A stretch of DNA of 18,725 nucleotides from JANXVY01 sp038329675. GTDB taxonomy: Bacteria; Pseudomonadota; Alphaproteobacteria; Rhizobiales; Hyphomicrobiaceae. The notes under the pieces are model-generated. The model made no database searches, was not told the origin of the DNA, and was given only the letters and a program-made list of their open reading frames with translations. Location: assembly GCA_038329675.1 (NCBI GenBank), contig JBBQNE010000052.1, forward strand, positions 1-18,725. Direction: 5' to 3'. The number at the start of each line of letters is the position of its first letter. Positions within the stretch are counted from its first letter, which is position 1. The translations under genes were made by a program, and so were the position numbers. Shown here one piece after another: positions 8,058 through 15,265 of this stretch.

Positions 8058-8345
8058 ATGCCAAGTTTAGCAGCCATCGAGCCCTACAAACTCTATATCA
8101 TCTTGGCGACCGTCGGCTTGATAGCGGGCTGGCTATCGGGCGTGTTGCTTGGAGGCGGCGGACTGATCCGCAACCTTGTGGTTGGTATTCTCGGTGCGAT
8201 TGTTGGCGGCGTGCTGGTCAACCTCAACCTGCTGCCGGTGCCGAATATCCCGATCCCGGTGCCCTACATTCGCGAGATCGCCGTGGCGACAATCGGCGCG
8301 ATCCTGGTCACGATTGTCGCCCGGGTCCTTGCCGGGCGGCGCTGA
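8058..8345 (+). CDS. GlsB/YeaQ/YmgE-family small membrane protein
   Basis: The encoded protein has 95 residues. ATG 8058 follows GGGAG at 8044-8048. Three hydrophobic segments are visible: about 11-30 (YIILATVGLIAGWLSGVLL), 36-58 (LIRNLVVGILGAIVGGVLV) and 70-92. The Gly-rich pattern GLIAGWLSGVLLGGGG and NLVVGILGAIVGG is typical of the family also called transglycosylase-associated or stress-response membrane proteins. The biochemical role is not established; members are often induced by stress. The central loop between helices is Pro-rich (LLPVPNIPIPVPY). It stands between the lipoproteins and the lipA leader, in the same direction. Confidence 0.9.
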   Translation: MPSLAAIEPYKLYIILATVGLIAGWLSGVLLGGGGLIRNLVVGILGAIVGGVLVNLNLLPVPNIPIPVPYIREIAVATIGAILVTIVARVLAGRR

Positions 8346-8403
8346 CCGCAAGGCAGCCCTGACGCCACAGACCTTGCGAAAAACGCTACGACATTGCAAG
8401 TTA

Positions 8404-8425
8404 GTGACACATGGCATGTCGTCAC
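8404..8425. promoter_or_regulatory. Imperfect 22-bp dyad before lipA, possible operator
   Basis: GTGAC-ACATG (8404-8413), a central G (8414), then CATGT-C-GTCAC (8415-8425) form an inverted repeat whose arms match at all ten positions with one extra C in the right arm. There is no following T-run, so a terminator is unlikely. It could be a binding site for a dimeric regulator, or a small hairpin. It lies 65 bp before the lipA start and 8 bp before the tandem repeats. Confidence 0.45.
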
Positions 8426-8432
8426 AAACATG

Positions 8433-8479
8433 CGCGGCCAAACATTCGCGGCCAAACATTCGCGGCCAAACATTCGCGG
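8433..8479. repeat. 14-bp tandem repeat, three perfect copies plus five bases
   Basis: The unit CGCGGCCAAACATT is repeated exactly three times (8433-8446, 8447-8460, 8461-8474), followed by CGCGG (8475-8479). The array ends 10 bp before the lipA ATG and abuts its ribosome site AGGGAG. The 14-bp unit is not a multiple of three and I see no coding use, so it belongs to the lipA leader. It is too short, and lacks unique spacers, to be a CRISPR. Confidence 0.9.
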
Positions 8480-8489
8480 TTAGGGAGCG

Positions 8490-9503
8490 ATGGTCAGGAT
8501 TTACAACGCCGCCAACACCGCCCCGACGGCAGAGCTCAGCGCCACTGCCGCTCGACCCCGCCATCCCGAAAAAGCGCAGCGGGCCGACACAGTGAAGCTG
8601 CAAAAGCCAGCTTGGCTTCGAATACGCGCGCCGTCCTCGCCTGAATATGACGCAACGGCAGCAATTGTTCGCGACAATCGGCTGGTAACGGTATGCCGGG
8701 AGGCGGCCTGCCCGAACATTGGCGAATGCTGGTCTAAGCGGCATGCAACCTTCATGATCATGGGCGAGGTGTGCACGCGAGCGTGCGCATTTTGTAATGT
8801 GGCAACGGGCCTGCCCGGTCCATTAGACGTCGGGGAACCCGGCCGCGTCGCCGACGCCGTTGCCAAGCTTGCCCTACAACACGTCGTCATTACATCCGTT
8901 GACCGTGATGACCTGCCAGACGGCGGAGCGGCCCATTTCGCGGCAACGATCGGTGCCATTCGCGCGATCACGCCGGCGACCACGGTTGAAATACTGACGC
9001 CGGATTTCTTGCGTAAAGATGGCGCCCTTGAAACAGTCGTCGCAGCGCGACCTGATGTGTTCAACCACAATCTGGAAACCGTTCCGGGCCTTTACCTGAC
9101 GATCCGACCGGGTGCGCGATATTACCATTCATTGAGGCTGCTTGACCGCGTCAAAGACCTCGATGGGAACCTGTTTACCAAGTCTGGATTGATGGTCGGG
9201 CTTGGCGAAACGCGCGAGCAACTGATGCAGGTTATGGACGACCTGCGCTCGGCGCGGGTCGATTTCTTGACGCTGGGCCAGTACTTGCAGCCAACGCCAA
9301 AACACGCAGCCGTGGCGAGGTTTGTGCCGCCGGACGAGTTTGTAGAGCTAAAACGAATAGCCGAAGCCAAGGGATTTCTGCTGGTTGCAGCCTCGCCTTT
9401 CACGCGCTCTTCCTACCATGCCGACGATGATTTTGCCGCTTTGCGTGCGGCACGCCATCGCAGCGTCACGGCGCCTACTCACCAACGTCGCGCAAACGCT
9501 TAA
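8490..9503 (+). CDS. lipA: Lipoyl synthase LipA
   Basis: The encoded protein has 337 residues. ATG 8490 follows AGGGAG at 8482-8487. LipA is the radical-SAM enzyme that inserts two sulfurs into octanoyl groups on lipoyl domains of pyruvate and 2-oxoglutarate dehydrogenases and the glycine cleavage system. The auxiliary iron-sulfur cluster is held by Cys69, Cys74 and Cys80 in CREAACPNIGEC, and the radical-SAM cluster by Cys95, Cys99 and Cys102 in CTRACAFC. The C-terminal RSSYHAD (306-312) supplies the serine ligand of the auxiliary cluster. All key residues are present. The first ~40 residues are variable, Ala/Thr-rich, and the tail is basic. The lipA then COQ10/RatA order is common in alphaproteobacteria. 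Confidence 0.98.
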   Translation: MVRIYNAANTAPTAELSATAARPRHPEKAQRADTVKLQKPAWLRIRAPSSPEYDATAAIVRDNRLVTVCREAACPNIGECWSKRHATFMIMGEVCTRACAFCNVATGLPGPLDVGEPGRVADAVAKLALQHVVITSVDRDDLPDGGAAHFAATIGAIRAITPATTVEILTPDFLRKDGALETVVAARPDVFNHNLETVPGLYLTIRPGARYYHSLRLLDRVKDLDGNLFTKSGLMVGLGETREQLMQVMDDLRSARVDFLTLGQYLQPTPKHAAVARFVPPDEFVELKRIAEAKGFLLVAASPFTRSSYHADDDFAALRAARHRSVTAPTHQRRANA

Positions 9504-9564
9504 GTCTGGCGCACGATACTGCACCATGGACCACCGTTCGAGGTTGGTCGTTAGGGGTCGCTCC

Positions 9565-10050
9565 GTGCCGAAATTCGAAACCACGCGTCGGGTAGCCTTT
9601 ACACCGCAGCAGATGTACGCGCTCGTGGCCGATGTTGACAGCTACCCGCAGTTCCTTCCGCTGTGCGAGGGGTTATGGGTGCGCTCGCGTTCGGTCGATG
9701 CGGCCGGGCATCCCGTGATCGTCGCGACCATGGAAGTTGGCTACAAAGCGATCCGCGAACGGTTCACAACGCGCGTCGAACTCGATCCAGGTCCACCGGC
9801 CGTCCGCGTAACCTATCTCGATGGTCCATTCCACCATTTAGAAAACCGTTGGCGTTTCTTGCCAGCCAACGATGGTAGATCTTGCGATATCGTGTTTTGG
9901 CTCGATTATGAGTTCAAGTCGCCGCTGCTTGGCCTGCTGATGGGTGCCATGTTTGATCGGGCGTTCCGCAAGTTTTCCGAAGCGTTCGAAAATCGCGCAC
10001 GGCTCGTTTACGGGACCGCTGACGTTGCAAAGCTTGCCGCGGTCGGTTAG
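9565..10050 (+). CDS. COQ10/RatA-family START-domain protein
   Basis: The encoded protein has 161 residues. GTG 9565 is chosen because AGGGG lies at 9553-9557 and the product then begins at the family's usual N-terminus; the frame extends upstream into the end of lipA, but those residues look like antisense or overlap noise. The START/polyketide-cyclase fold is seen in YALVADVDSYPQFLPLC near the N-terminus, the central VTYLDGPFHHLENRW, and the C-terminal helix LMGAMFDRAFRKFSEAFENRA. The alphaproteobacterial members are usually read as coenzyme Q-binding proteins supporting respiration; the E. coli homologue RatA was described as a ribosome-association toxin, and automated annotation often uses that name. 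Its stop overlaps the cinA stop on the other strand (TTAG). Confidence 0.93.
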   Translation: MPKFETTRRVAFTPQQMYALVADVDSYPQFLPLCEGLWVRSRSVDAAGHPVIVATMEVGYKAIRERFTTRVELDPGPPAVRVTYLDGPFHHLENRWRFLPANDGRSCDIVFWLDYEFKSPLLGLLMGAMFDRAFRKFSEAFENRARLVYGTADVAKLAAVG

Positions 10051-10553
10051 CTGATCGCGGCACTGTCAAGGCTCTGGCCTAAGAGTTCTATAGCCGATCG
10101 TACCGCCGCCAATCGGACACCGGCTCTCGTGATGTCGCCATAGCGATGCTCAACGGTCACGGCCCGTTGGCCCCGCTGAGCAACCGAAATATAAACCAGC
10201 CCGACCGGCTTTGCTGCCGATCCGCCACTTGGCCCCGCAATGCCAGTTACGGCCACGGAGATGTCACCCGTTGAGGCTCGCAATGCGCCAACGGCCATCG
10301 CATCGGCGACTTGCGAACTAACCGCGCCGTACCGGCCAATTAGAGTTGGCGGGACGCCAAGCAGATCGCATTTCGCACCGTTCGAGTAGGTGATGAAACC
10401 GCGCTCAAAGACATCCGATGACCCCGAGATCTCTGTCAGCAACGCTCCAATGAGGCCGCCCGTGCAGCTTTCGGCGGTAATGATTGTCAGCTTATCGGAG
10501 CGCAGACGCTCGATCAGGGCCGTAGCGGTGGTGATGTCGACGGGAGAGAACAC
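10047..10553 (-). CDS. cinA: CinA C-terminal-domain amidohydrolase (PncC, nicotinamide-nucleotide amidase)
   Basis: The encoded protein has 168 residues from the preferred GTG 10553, matching the length of stand-alone PncC enzymes. The frame is open up to an ATG at 10703, but that would overlap the end of the MarR gene and add 50 unfamiliar residues; the ribosome site is weak at either start. Visible motifs are AESCTGG (27-33, catalytic Ser29), ITYSNGAK (54-61), TGIAGPSGG (103-111) and KPVG (115-118). The enzyme deamidates nicotinamide mononucleotide to nicotinic acid mononucleotide in pyridine-nucleotide salvage. It converges with the COQ10 gene, the stop codons overlapping by 4 bp. It lies 73 nt downstream of marR in the same direction. 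Confidence 0.92.
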   Translation of the reverse strand: MFSPVDITTATALIERLRSDKLTIITAESCTGGLIGALLTEISGSSDVFERGFITYSNGAKCDLLGVPPTLIGRYGAVSSQVADAMAVGALRASTGDISVAVTGIAGPSGGSAAKPVGLVYISVAQRGQRAVTVEHRYGDITRAGVRLAAVRSAIELLGQSLDSAAIS

Positions 10554-10626
10554 GATGCCACGATCCAAACAAAACGGCGCAGCCGAAATGTTGCGCCGTG
10601 TTGATGTATAGCGGATCTCCTGAGGC

Positions 10627-11115
10627 TCACACGACCGCGAGTTTCTCTGCCCGTTCCAGCAACTGGTCCATCGTCGAGCGACAGTCGAGGCCCATGGCGC
10701 CAACCGTCTTGGCTTGGCAATTCTGCCAGATCGGATAGGCCTCTTTCAGTACAGCTGCACCTTTAGGGGCCAAATGTAGCCCGCGCCCGCGGCGGCCCGC
10801 AGGTGGGTCCATAATGATGTGGCCCAGTGCTAGAAGGCGTTTCAAGTTGCGCGACAGCGTCGACTTCTCGATGTCGAGTTCATAGCCGATCTCAACCGCG
10901 GTAATGCCATCGCGCGACGCAAGTTGGGCCAGTAAAGTATACTGGCTGGCTGTAATACCAAGCGGCCGCATAGCGTCGTCGTAAACGCGCGTAATGATGC
11001 GAGACAACTGACGGACGCGCGTAGCAAGGCAGGTCGCAGCGGTATTATCCGCTATGTCCTGCATAGCAGGCAACTCTGCGCCCGCTCGCTGCGGCTGTGG
11101 AGCCATGATGTTCAT
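10627..11115 (-). CDS. MarR-family transcriptional regulator
   Basis: The encoded protein has 162 residues from ATG 11115, preceded by AAGGG; an ATG at 11106 and an upstream frame to 11187 are alternatives. A helical dimerisation start (about 25-50) leads to a winged helix-turn-helix: ITASQYTLLAQLASRDGI, then VEIGYELDIEKSTLSRNLKRLLALG with the recognition helix near 83-95, and a basic wing with AGRRGRGLHLAPKG at about 106-118. MarR proteins are homodimeric repressors often controlling efflux or stress genes and sensing small ligands. Likely targets, by position only, are its own unit with tusA and cinA, or the RND exporter 660 bp away. A single Cys29 lies before the DNA-binding domain; whether it senses oxidants is unknown. 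Confidence 0.93.
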   Translation of the reverse strand: MNIMAPQPQRAGAELPAMQDIADNTAATCLATRVRQLSRIITRVYDDAMRPLGITASQYTLLAQLASRDGITAVEIGYELDIEKSTLSRNLKRLLALGHIIMDPPAGRRGRGLHLAPKGAAVLKEAYPIWQNCQAKTVGAMGLDCRSTMDQLLERAEKLAVV

Positions 11116-11266
11116 GGGAAACCCTTTGGGGTCTGGCGACGCGAGACAGGGTGTGGCCGGGCCGAACCGCGGCATTTGAAGATACAACCGTGGACGAAGT
11201 AAGCCGTGATTCGCCGACCTTGGTCAAAGCGATGCCGCCGAGGGCTGAATTTCGCTTGGTCGTGTG

Positions 11267-11599
11267 TCAGTGCCCGCGAGCAATCAGGAAACGAAACACG
11301 TCTGGCCCGATCACCTCAGATGCGACGAGGATGTGGCCCTTCGTTTCACACAGAACGCGCATATCTTGTGGGCTCTGCGGGTCCGTTGCAATGATCTCAA
11401 GGCATTGCCCAGGCACCATGCTGGCCAGGGTTTTTCGCGCTTTGAGCACCGGTAACGGGCAGGTCAGGCCGCTCGTATCCAACCGCGCGTTGGGCGATGT
11501 CGTGGTTGCGCGTTCAGGGTTCGTCGTCAAAGAGCCCGGGTTTAAAGGGTCCGCGTTCAAAGTGCCCGTGCCGGTTGGAACGTGTGTGTCATCTGCCAC
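11267..11599 (-). CDS. TusA-like sulfurtransferase with extended N-terminus
   Basis: The encoded protein has 110 residues. GTG 11599 follows GAGGA at about 7 nt. The TusA/SirA fold occupies about residues 38-110, with LDTSGLTCPLPVLKARKTL carrying the persulfide-bearing Cys47 and the CPxP motif, and a normal C-terminal strand region (GQCLEIIATDPQSPQDM). Family members carry sulfur for tRNA thiolation, molybdenum cofactor work or sulfur oxidation. The first ~37 residues are a low-complexity Thr/Pro/Asn-rich extension absent from most TusA proteins, which are about 75-80 residues long; part of it comes from a 15-bp tandem repeat. It is followed by marR 151 bp later and is divergent from the RND exporter. 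Confidence 0.9.
   Translation of the reverse strand: MADDTHVPTGTGTLNADPLNPGSLTTNPERATTTSPNARLDTSGLTCPLPVLKARKTLASMVPGQCLEIIATDPQSPQDMRVLCETKGHILVASEVIGPDVFRFLIARGH
11526..11570. repeat. Degenerate 15-bp tandem repeat inside tusA-like gene
   Basis: Three 15-bp units run head to tail: 11526-11540, 11541-11555 and 11556-11570, sharing the pattern TTCAAAGnGCCCGnG with two to four differences each. In the protein they give a five-residue period near residues 10-24 (GTLNA, DPLNP, GSLTT). The unit length keeps the frame. Confidence 0.6.
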
Positions 11600-11776
11600 G
11601 GGTCAATCCTCAAGAACAGTTCAGCTAACGCAACGGCTGCGAGAATAGGTTAGCTGCCGGTTGTGCGCGTTGTACTGAACGACTAATGTTTGTCGTGCGT
11701 CGTGCGTCGGGCGTTGCGCGCGCCGTTGCGCGGTTGGGGAACGTGCGTCCAAACAAAGGCTCGCTTAAGGGTTTCC

Positions 11777-14128
11777 ATGTCAGCAGCGCAAGAGGCGCAC
11801 AGATCGCTCGTGTTCTCGATGGGGCTAGAGCGCCTGGGCCGTTGGGGTTTGAGCCACCCCTGGCTCGTCGCGGTACTCGTTGCAATCGTGACCCTTGCGG
11901 CAGCATTCGGACTAACGAAGCTCAAAGTCGACGATAGCTTGGCTGAACTGTTTCGGACAAACACCGAAGAGTTCCGCCGCTACGAGGACATTGACCGGCG
12001 GTTCCCATCGAGCGAATACGATGTGCTTGTGATCGTCGAGGGCACACAGCTCCTCAAGCGCCCACAAATCGAAGCGTTTCGGCGGGTGACGGAGCAGCTC
12101 AACCTGCTCGACGGTGACGGTGGGCTCGTCTCCATGTTGTCAGCGCGCCAGAAACCAGATGCGACCGGCTATGCCGCTCCGGTCGTGTCCGATGATCTGC
12201 CAGCCAACGTCGTTCAATACGAGGCGATGATCGCCGAGTTACGAAAAAACGAGATCGTCGACGGCAAGTTCCTGTCTAAGGACGGGCAGTTGGCGATGAT
12301 CGTCATCTCACTTGACCGCGCTCTCGTCGCTGAGCGAACCGGCAAGGCCGTCATCGGTGAAATTAGCGATACGGTCGCTAAAGAACTGAAGGGCTCAGGC
12401 CTGACCTTTAAGCTCGCTGGCGCGCCGGTGATGCAGCTTGAGATCCGCAACGCCGTTGAGCGCGACCAGTTGTTATATAACGGGCTCGGCTTGTTGTTTG
12501 GCGCGACCATTGCGATGGTCTTTTTTGGCCGAATATCGCTCATGCTCGTCGCCGCACTGCCGCCGGTGCTGGCCGTGATCTGGTCGCTGGGCCTGCTTGG
12601 TCACTTGGGCGTGAAGTTGAACCTGTTCTTGAACGTGATGACGCCGCTCATCATGGTCATGGGTTTTGCCGATAGCATGCAGATGGTGTCGGCTATGCGC
12701 ATCAAGCTGCGCGAGGGGGCTGACCGGCGAACGGCCATGCGATTTGCCGTCGACGTCGTTGGACCCGCATGCGTGTTGACGCACGGTGTCGCGCTCGTGG
12801 CGTTCCTGGCGCTCCTGTTTTCGGATTCGGGTCTGATCAGAACGTTCGGCATGGCTGGCGCGTTGGCAGTCGTCATCTCCTACGTCGCCGTGATCCTGGT
12901 TTTACCGCTGCTCGGCGTCGTCCTCGTTCGCAATGAAGCGCAACTGGCGCGAGACAAAGCCCCCTCAGATCGGTTCATGGACGGGCTCGGTCGTATCGTT
13001 GGCACGATCGTGGACCACGTCGTCCACCGCCCAGTGGTGTATTCCGTGCTTGGCTTCCTATTGTTTGGGCTCTTGTCGGTGGCGCACTTCCAGCTCGAAC
13101 CGCGATATCGGCTGGCCGACCAAGTGCCCGATCGCGAACAGGCCTTGAAGGCAACGGCCAAGATCGATGAAAAGCTGACGGGCGCTAATCCCGTCCACAT
13201 CATGATTGAGCTGCCCAAGGGCGTTAATGTTTTTGATCCAGCGACAATTGCCGTGATAAAAGACACCCACGCTATTCTCGAAAAGACGGCTGGCCTCGGC
13301 AATGTCTGGTCGACCGAAAGCCTGCGCCGATGGCTGGAAGATGCTGGTGATAGCCGGATCGAAACGCTTCAGAAGTATATCGGGATTTTGCCCAAGCACC
13401 TTGTCCGCCGGTTTATTGACGTCGATAACCGCGCCGTGCTGGTGACTGGCCGTCTGCCTGACATCGATGCCGCCCAAATTTTGCCCGTCGTCGACAAAAT
13501 CGACCAAGCACTGGGGCTGGTTCGAAGCCAGCATCCCGGTTTCGAGCTGTCCGTCACGGGATTGCCCGCCGTCGCTGCGCGCAATTCAGCCCGGATGATC
13601 GGCGAGCTTGCCTGGAGCCTGCCCGTGTGCGTAGTGTTTGCTGCGATCCTACTTGCTCTGGCGTTCCGCTCACCGTTTGTCGGCTTGATCACCATCTTGC
13701 CAGGCTTGTTCCCAGTCGTAGCAGCTGGCGCATGGCTATATGCGGGGGGGCGCGGGCTTGAGTTCGCCTCCGTCGTAGCGCTGCTCGTCGTGTTTTCGCT
13801 CGGCGTTGATGCACTGGTCCACTTTTTGAACCGGCTGCTGCTCGAAGAGGAAAAGCACGAGCCTGCCAGGGCCTCGTTGCGCGATCAGCAGATGGAGGCG
13901 ATCAAAAGAGCCCGCATCCTGGTCGGACCGGCGATCATCTTAACGACGATCGTACTAGCGTTCGGCCTCGGCGTGACGGTGTTTTCAGATCTCCCGTCCC
14001 TGCGGCTGTTCGGGCTAGTGTGCGCGATTACACTGCTTGCGTCCCTCGTCGCCGATCTCGTATTTTTGCCGGCCACAATCATGCTCGCCCGCCTTGTCTG
14101 GCCCCTTAAGCCAATGCAATCAGGCTAA
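11777..14128 (+). CDS. RND-superfamily exporter, MMPL type
   Basis: The encoded protein has 783 residues. ATG 11777 follows TAAGGG (11766-11771). Topology is the two-fold RND repeat: one helix at about 28-47, a large periplasmic loop to about 220, five helices to about 410, a helix near 435, a second loop to about 620, then five helices. The paired membrane motifs GFADS (296-300, helix 4) and LGVDALVH (675-682, its counterpart) hold the acidic residues expected for proton coupling. Bacterial relatives export lipids, hopanoids or other hydrophobic compounds. It differs from hopanoid HpnN at the N-terminus, so the substrate is unknown. No membrane-fusion partner is adjacent. It is divergent from the tusA-marR-cinA strand. 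Confidence 0.93.
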   Translation: MSAAQEAHRSLVFSMGLERLGRWGLSHPWLVAVLVAIVTLAAAFGLTKLKVDDSLAELFRTNTEEFRRYEDIDRRFPSSEYDVLVIVEGTQLLKRPQIEAFRRVTEQLNLLDGDGGLVSMLSARQKPDATGYAAPVVSDDLPANVVQYEAMIAELRKNEIVDGKFLSKDGQLAMIVISLDRALVAERTGKAVIGEISDTVAKELKGSGLTFKLAGAPVMQLEIRNAVERDQLLYNGLGLLFGATIAMVFFGRISLMLVAALPPVLAVIWSLGLLGHLGVKLNLFLNVMTPLIMVMGFADSMQMVSAMRIKLREGADRRTAMRFAVDVVGPACVLTHGVALVAFLALLFSDSGLIRTFGMAGALAVVISYVAVILVLPLLGVVLVRNEAQLARDKAPSDRFMDGLGRIVGTIVDHVVHRPVVYSVLGFLLFGLLSVAHFQLEPRYRLADQVPDREQALKATAKIDEKLTGANPVHIMIELPKGVNVFDPATIAVIKDTHAILEKTAGLGNVWSTESLRRWLEDAGDSRIETLQKYIGILPKHLVRRFIDVDNRAVLVTGRLPDIDAAQILPVVDKIDQALGLVRSQHPGFELSVTGLPAVAARNSARMIGELAWSLPVCVVFAAILLALAFRSPFVGLITILPGLFPVVAAGAWLYAGGRGLEFASVVALLVVFSLGVDALVHFLNRLLLEEEKHEPARASLRDQQMEAIKRARILVGPAIILTTIVLAFGLGVTVFSDLPSLRLFGLVCAITLLASLVADLVFLPATIMLARLVWPLKPMQSG

Positions 14129-14302
14129 AAAACAATCTTTCACGTTGCAGCGGCTCGGCGATCGCGCGAACGTTGCGCAATAATTCAAGCACGAACAACG
14201 GAGTTTCCCGACGGGGTGTTTCGAGAACAACAATCTGGTCATACAGAGCAAGCCCACGCCGAATTTACCAGTCCTGTCGACGCTGATTGTGAAGTGGCCG
14301 GA

Positions 14303-14569
14303 ATGAGAGCGCAAACCAGTTCCATGCAAGATCGCGTGCGAGAGATGGTGTGGCAGCATGACGCTGCACTGCGGCCGAAGGCCGACGCGCTGCTCCGCAC
14401 CCATGGTCAGCAATGCTTCGTCGTTACGCACGCTGGAGAAATCGTGCACGTGACACCCACGAAGGCTCAGGCGTACGAATTCGGAGAGCAGAAATTTAAG
14501 TTTGAAGAGTTCAGCGTCCATCGGCTGACCAAGACGCCCAATCAATTTAGTGGTGTTACGCATTTGTAA
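14303..14569 (+). CDS. Small protein of unknown function, upstream of the aspartyl-protease frame
   Basis: The encoded protein has 88 residues from ATG 14303; GTG 14216 (117 residues) and ATG 14324 (81 residues) are alternatives, and none has a strong ribosome site. The first half is helical and charged (DRVREMVWQHDAAL), the second half looks like a small alpha/beta unit (GQQCFVVTHAGEIVHVTPTKAQA, then EFGEQKFKFEEFSVHRLT). No catalytic signature is visible. The orderly end and protein-like composition suggest a real gene. It is followed, in the same reading frame, by the interrupted protease frame, and the two may form a pair. It is more AT-rich than the neighbours, a possible sign of transfer. 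Confidence 0.55.
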   Translation: MRAQTSSMQDRVREMVWQHDAALRPKADALLRTHGQQCFVVTHAGEIVHVTPTKAQAYEFGEQKFKFEEFSVHRLTKTPNQFSGVTHL

Positions 14570-14608
14570 AAACTGCAGAAATTGTCGCTTTTTGAAAGCA
14601 CCGACCGC

Positions 14609-15265
14609 ATGGCCGTCTTTGTCGGTAGCGCTGTCACGTCGTTTCTGTTCGTCAAGATTGCGATCAAGCCCGCTTCACGTTTTGGACAAAGTGTTCGCGT
14701 GGCCGAGGCTGAGGTCTAAGATGCAGCGCTGATTGACACCGGTGCCGAAATCAACCTTCTCAATGAACGCGCAGCCCTGCGTTCGGGCTTACTAAGTACC
14801 GATCGAGACTTGATCTCTGGTGTAACCGGCGAGCCAGAAGATTTAACCGTTTATCACGTGAGTTTCGACTTACTGGGTAATCTGGATTTGGTCCGATCGC
14901 CAATGTTCGTTGGTGGCATCGACGTTATCGAGGACACACTCGAACGCAGCCCGGTCAACATCGACGGCCGCGCGGTTGATAGTGTCGCTTTAATCGGCAT
15001 GGACGTTTTGCGGGCTTGCCAGTTCTACATTGACGGGATCGACAAGCGCTTCGTTCTCACGACGTTTGGTGTTGTCCCCCGCTCACATCAGCCGCAGCCC
15101 TTTAAGGCTGGCGTGGCCTTGCCGCCCAATAATAATATGATCGTGCACGGCGATCCCGAGCGGCTTAGCGGCCTCCACGATCAATCGTGTCATATCAACG
15201 TCCGCTTTCGACGGCGTTGGATCGCCGCTTGGATGATTGTGGACCAATATGATCGCCGACGCTGA
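14609..15265 (+). pseudogene. Retropepsin-like aspartyl protease, interrupted by an in-frame TAA
   Basis: From ATG 14609 the frame encodes 36 residues (MAVFVGSAVTSFLFVKIAIK and on), meets TAA at 14717-14719, then continues open in the same frame. The DTGAEINLLNE stretch begins 15 bp after the stop (DTG codons at 14735-14743); it carries the catalytic aspartate of clan AA proteases. The second signature, hydrophobic-hydrophobic-GMD, is ALIGMD (IGMD at 14993-15004), followed by FYIDGIDKRFVLTTFG. Reading without the stop gives one coherent domain, so a nonsense mutation, sequencing error or readthrough is implied. After about 15075 the frame runs antisense into radC and ends only at 15265, so the original C-terminus is probably also altered. 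A TTG at 14582 is another start. Retropepsin-like bacterial proteins cleave peptides, usually as dimers. Confidence 0.7.

Noticed and set aside
8433..8479. 14-bp repeats considered as a CRISPR array
   Set aside because: Units are too short, head-to-tail without spacers, and no cas gene is present.
8133..8744. Minus-strand open frame across the GlsB-like gene and the lipA start
   Set aside because: It spans two clear plus-strand genes and the repeat array, and its composition is Arg/Cys/His-rich noise.
9565..10050. Reading lipA and the RatA-like gene as a toxin-antitoxin locus
   Set aside because: No antitoxin partner such as RatB is adjacent; conserved placement after lipA fits a coenzyme Q-binding role better.
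14717..14719. TAA in the protease frame considered as evidence for a recoded genetic code
   Set aside because: Other genes here use TAA as a normal stop (chrR, the sigma gene, cinA), and a single event is better explained by mutation or error.
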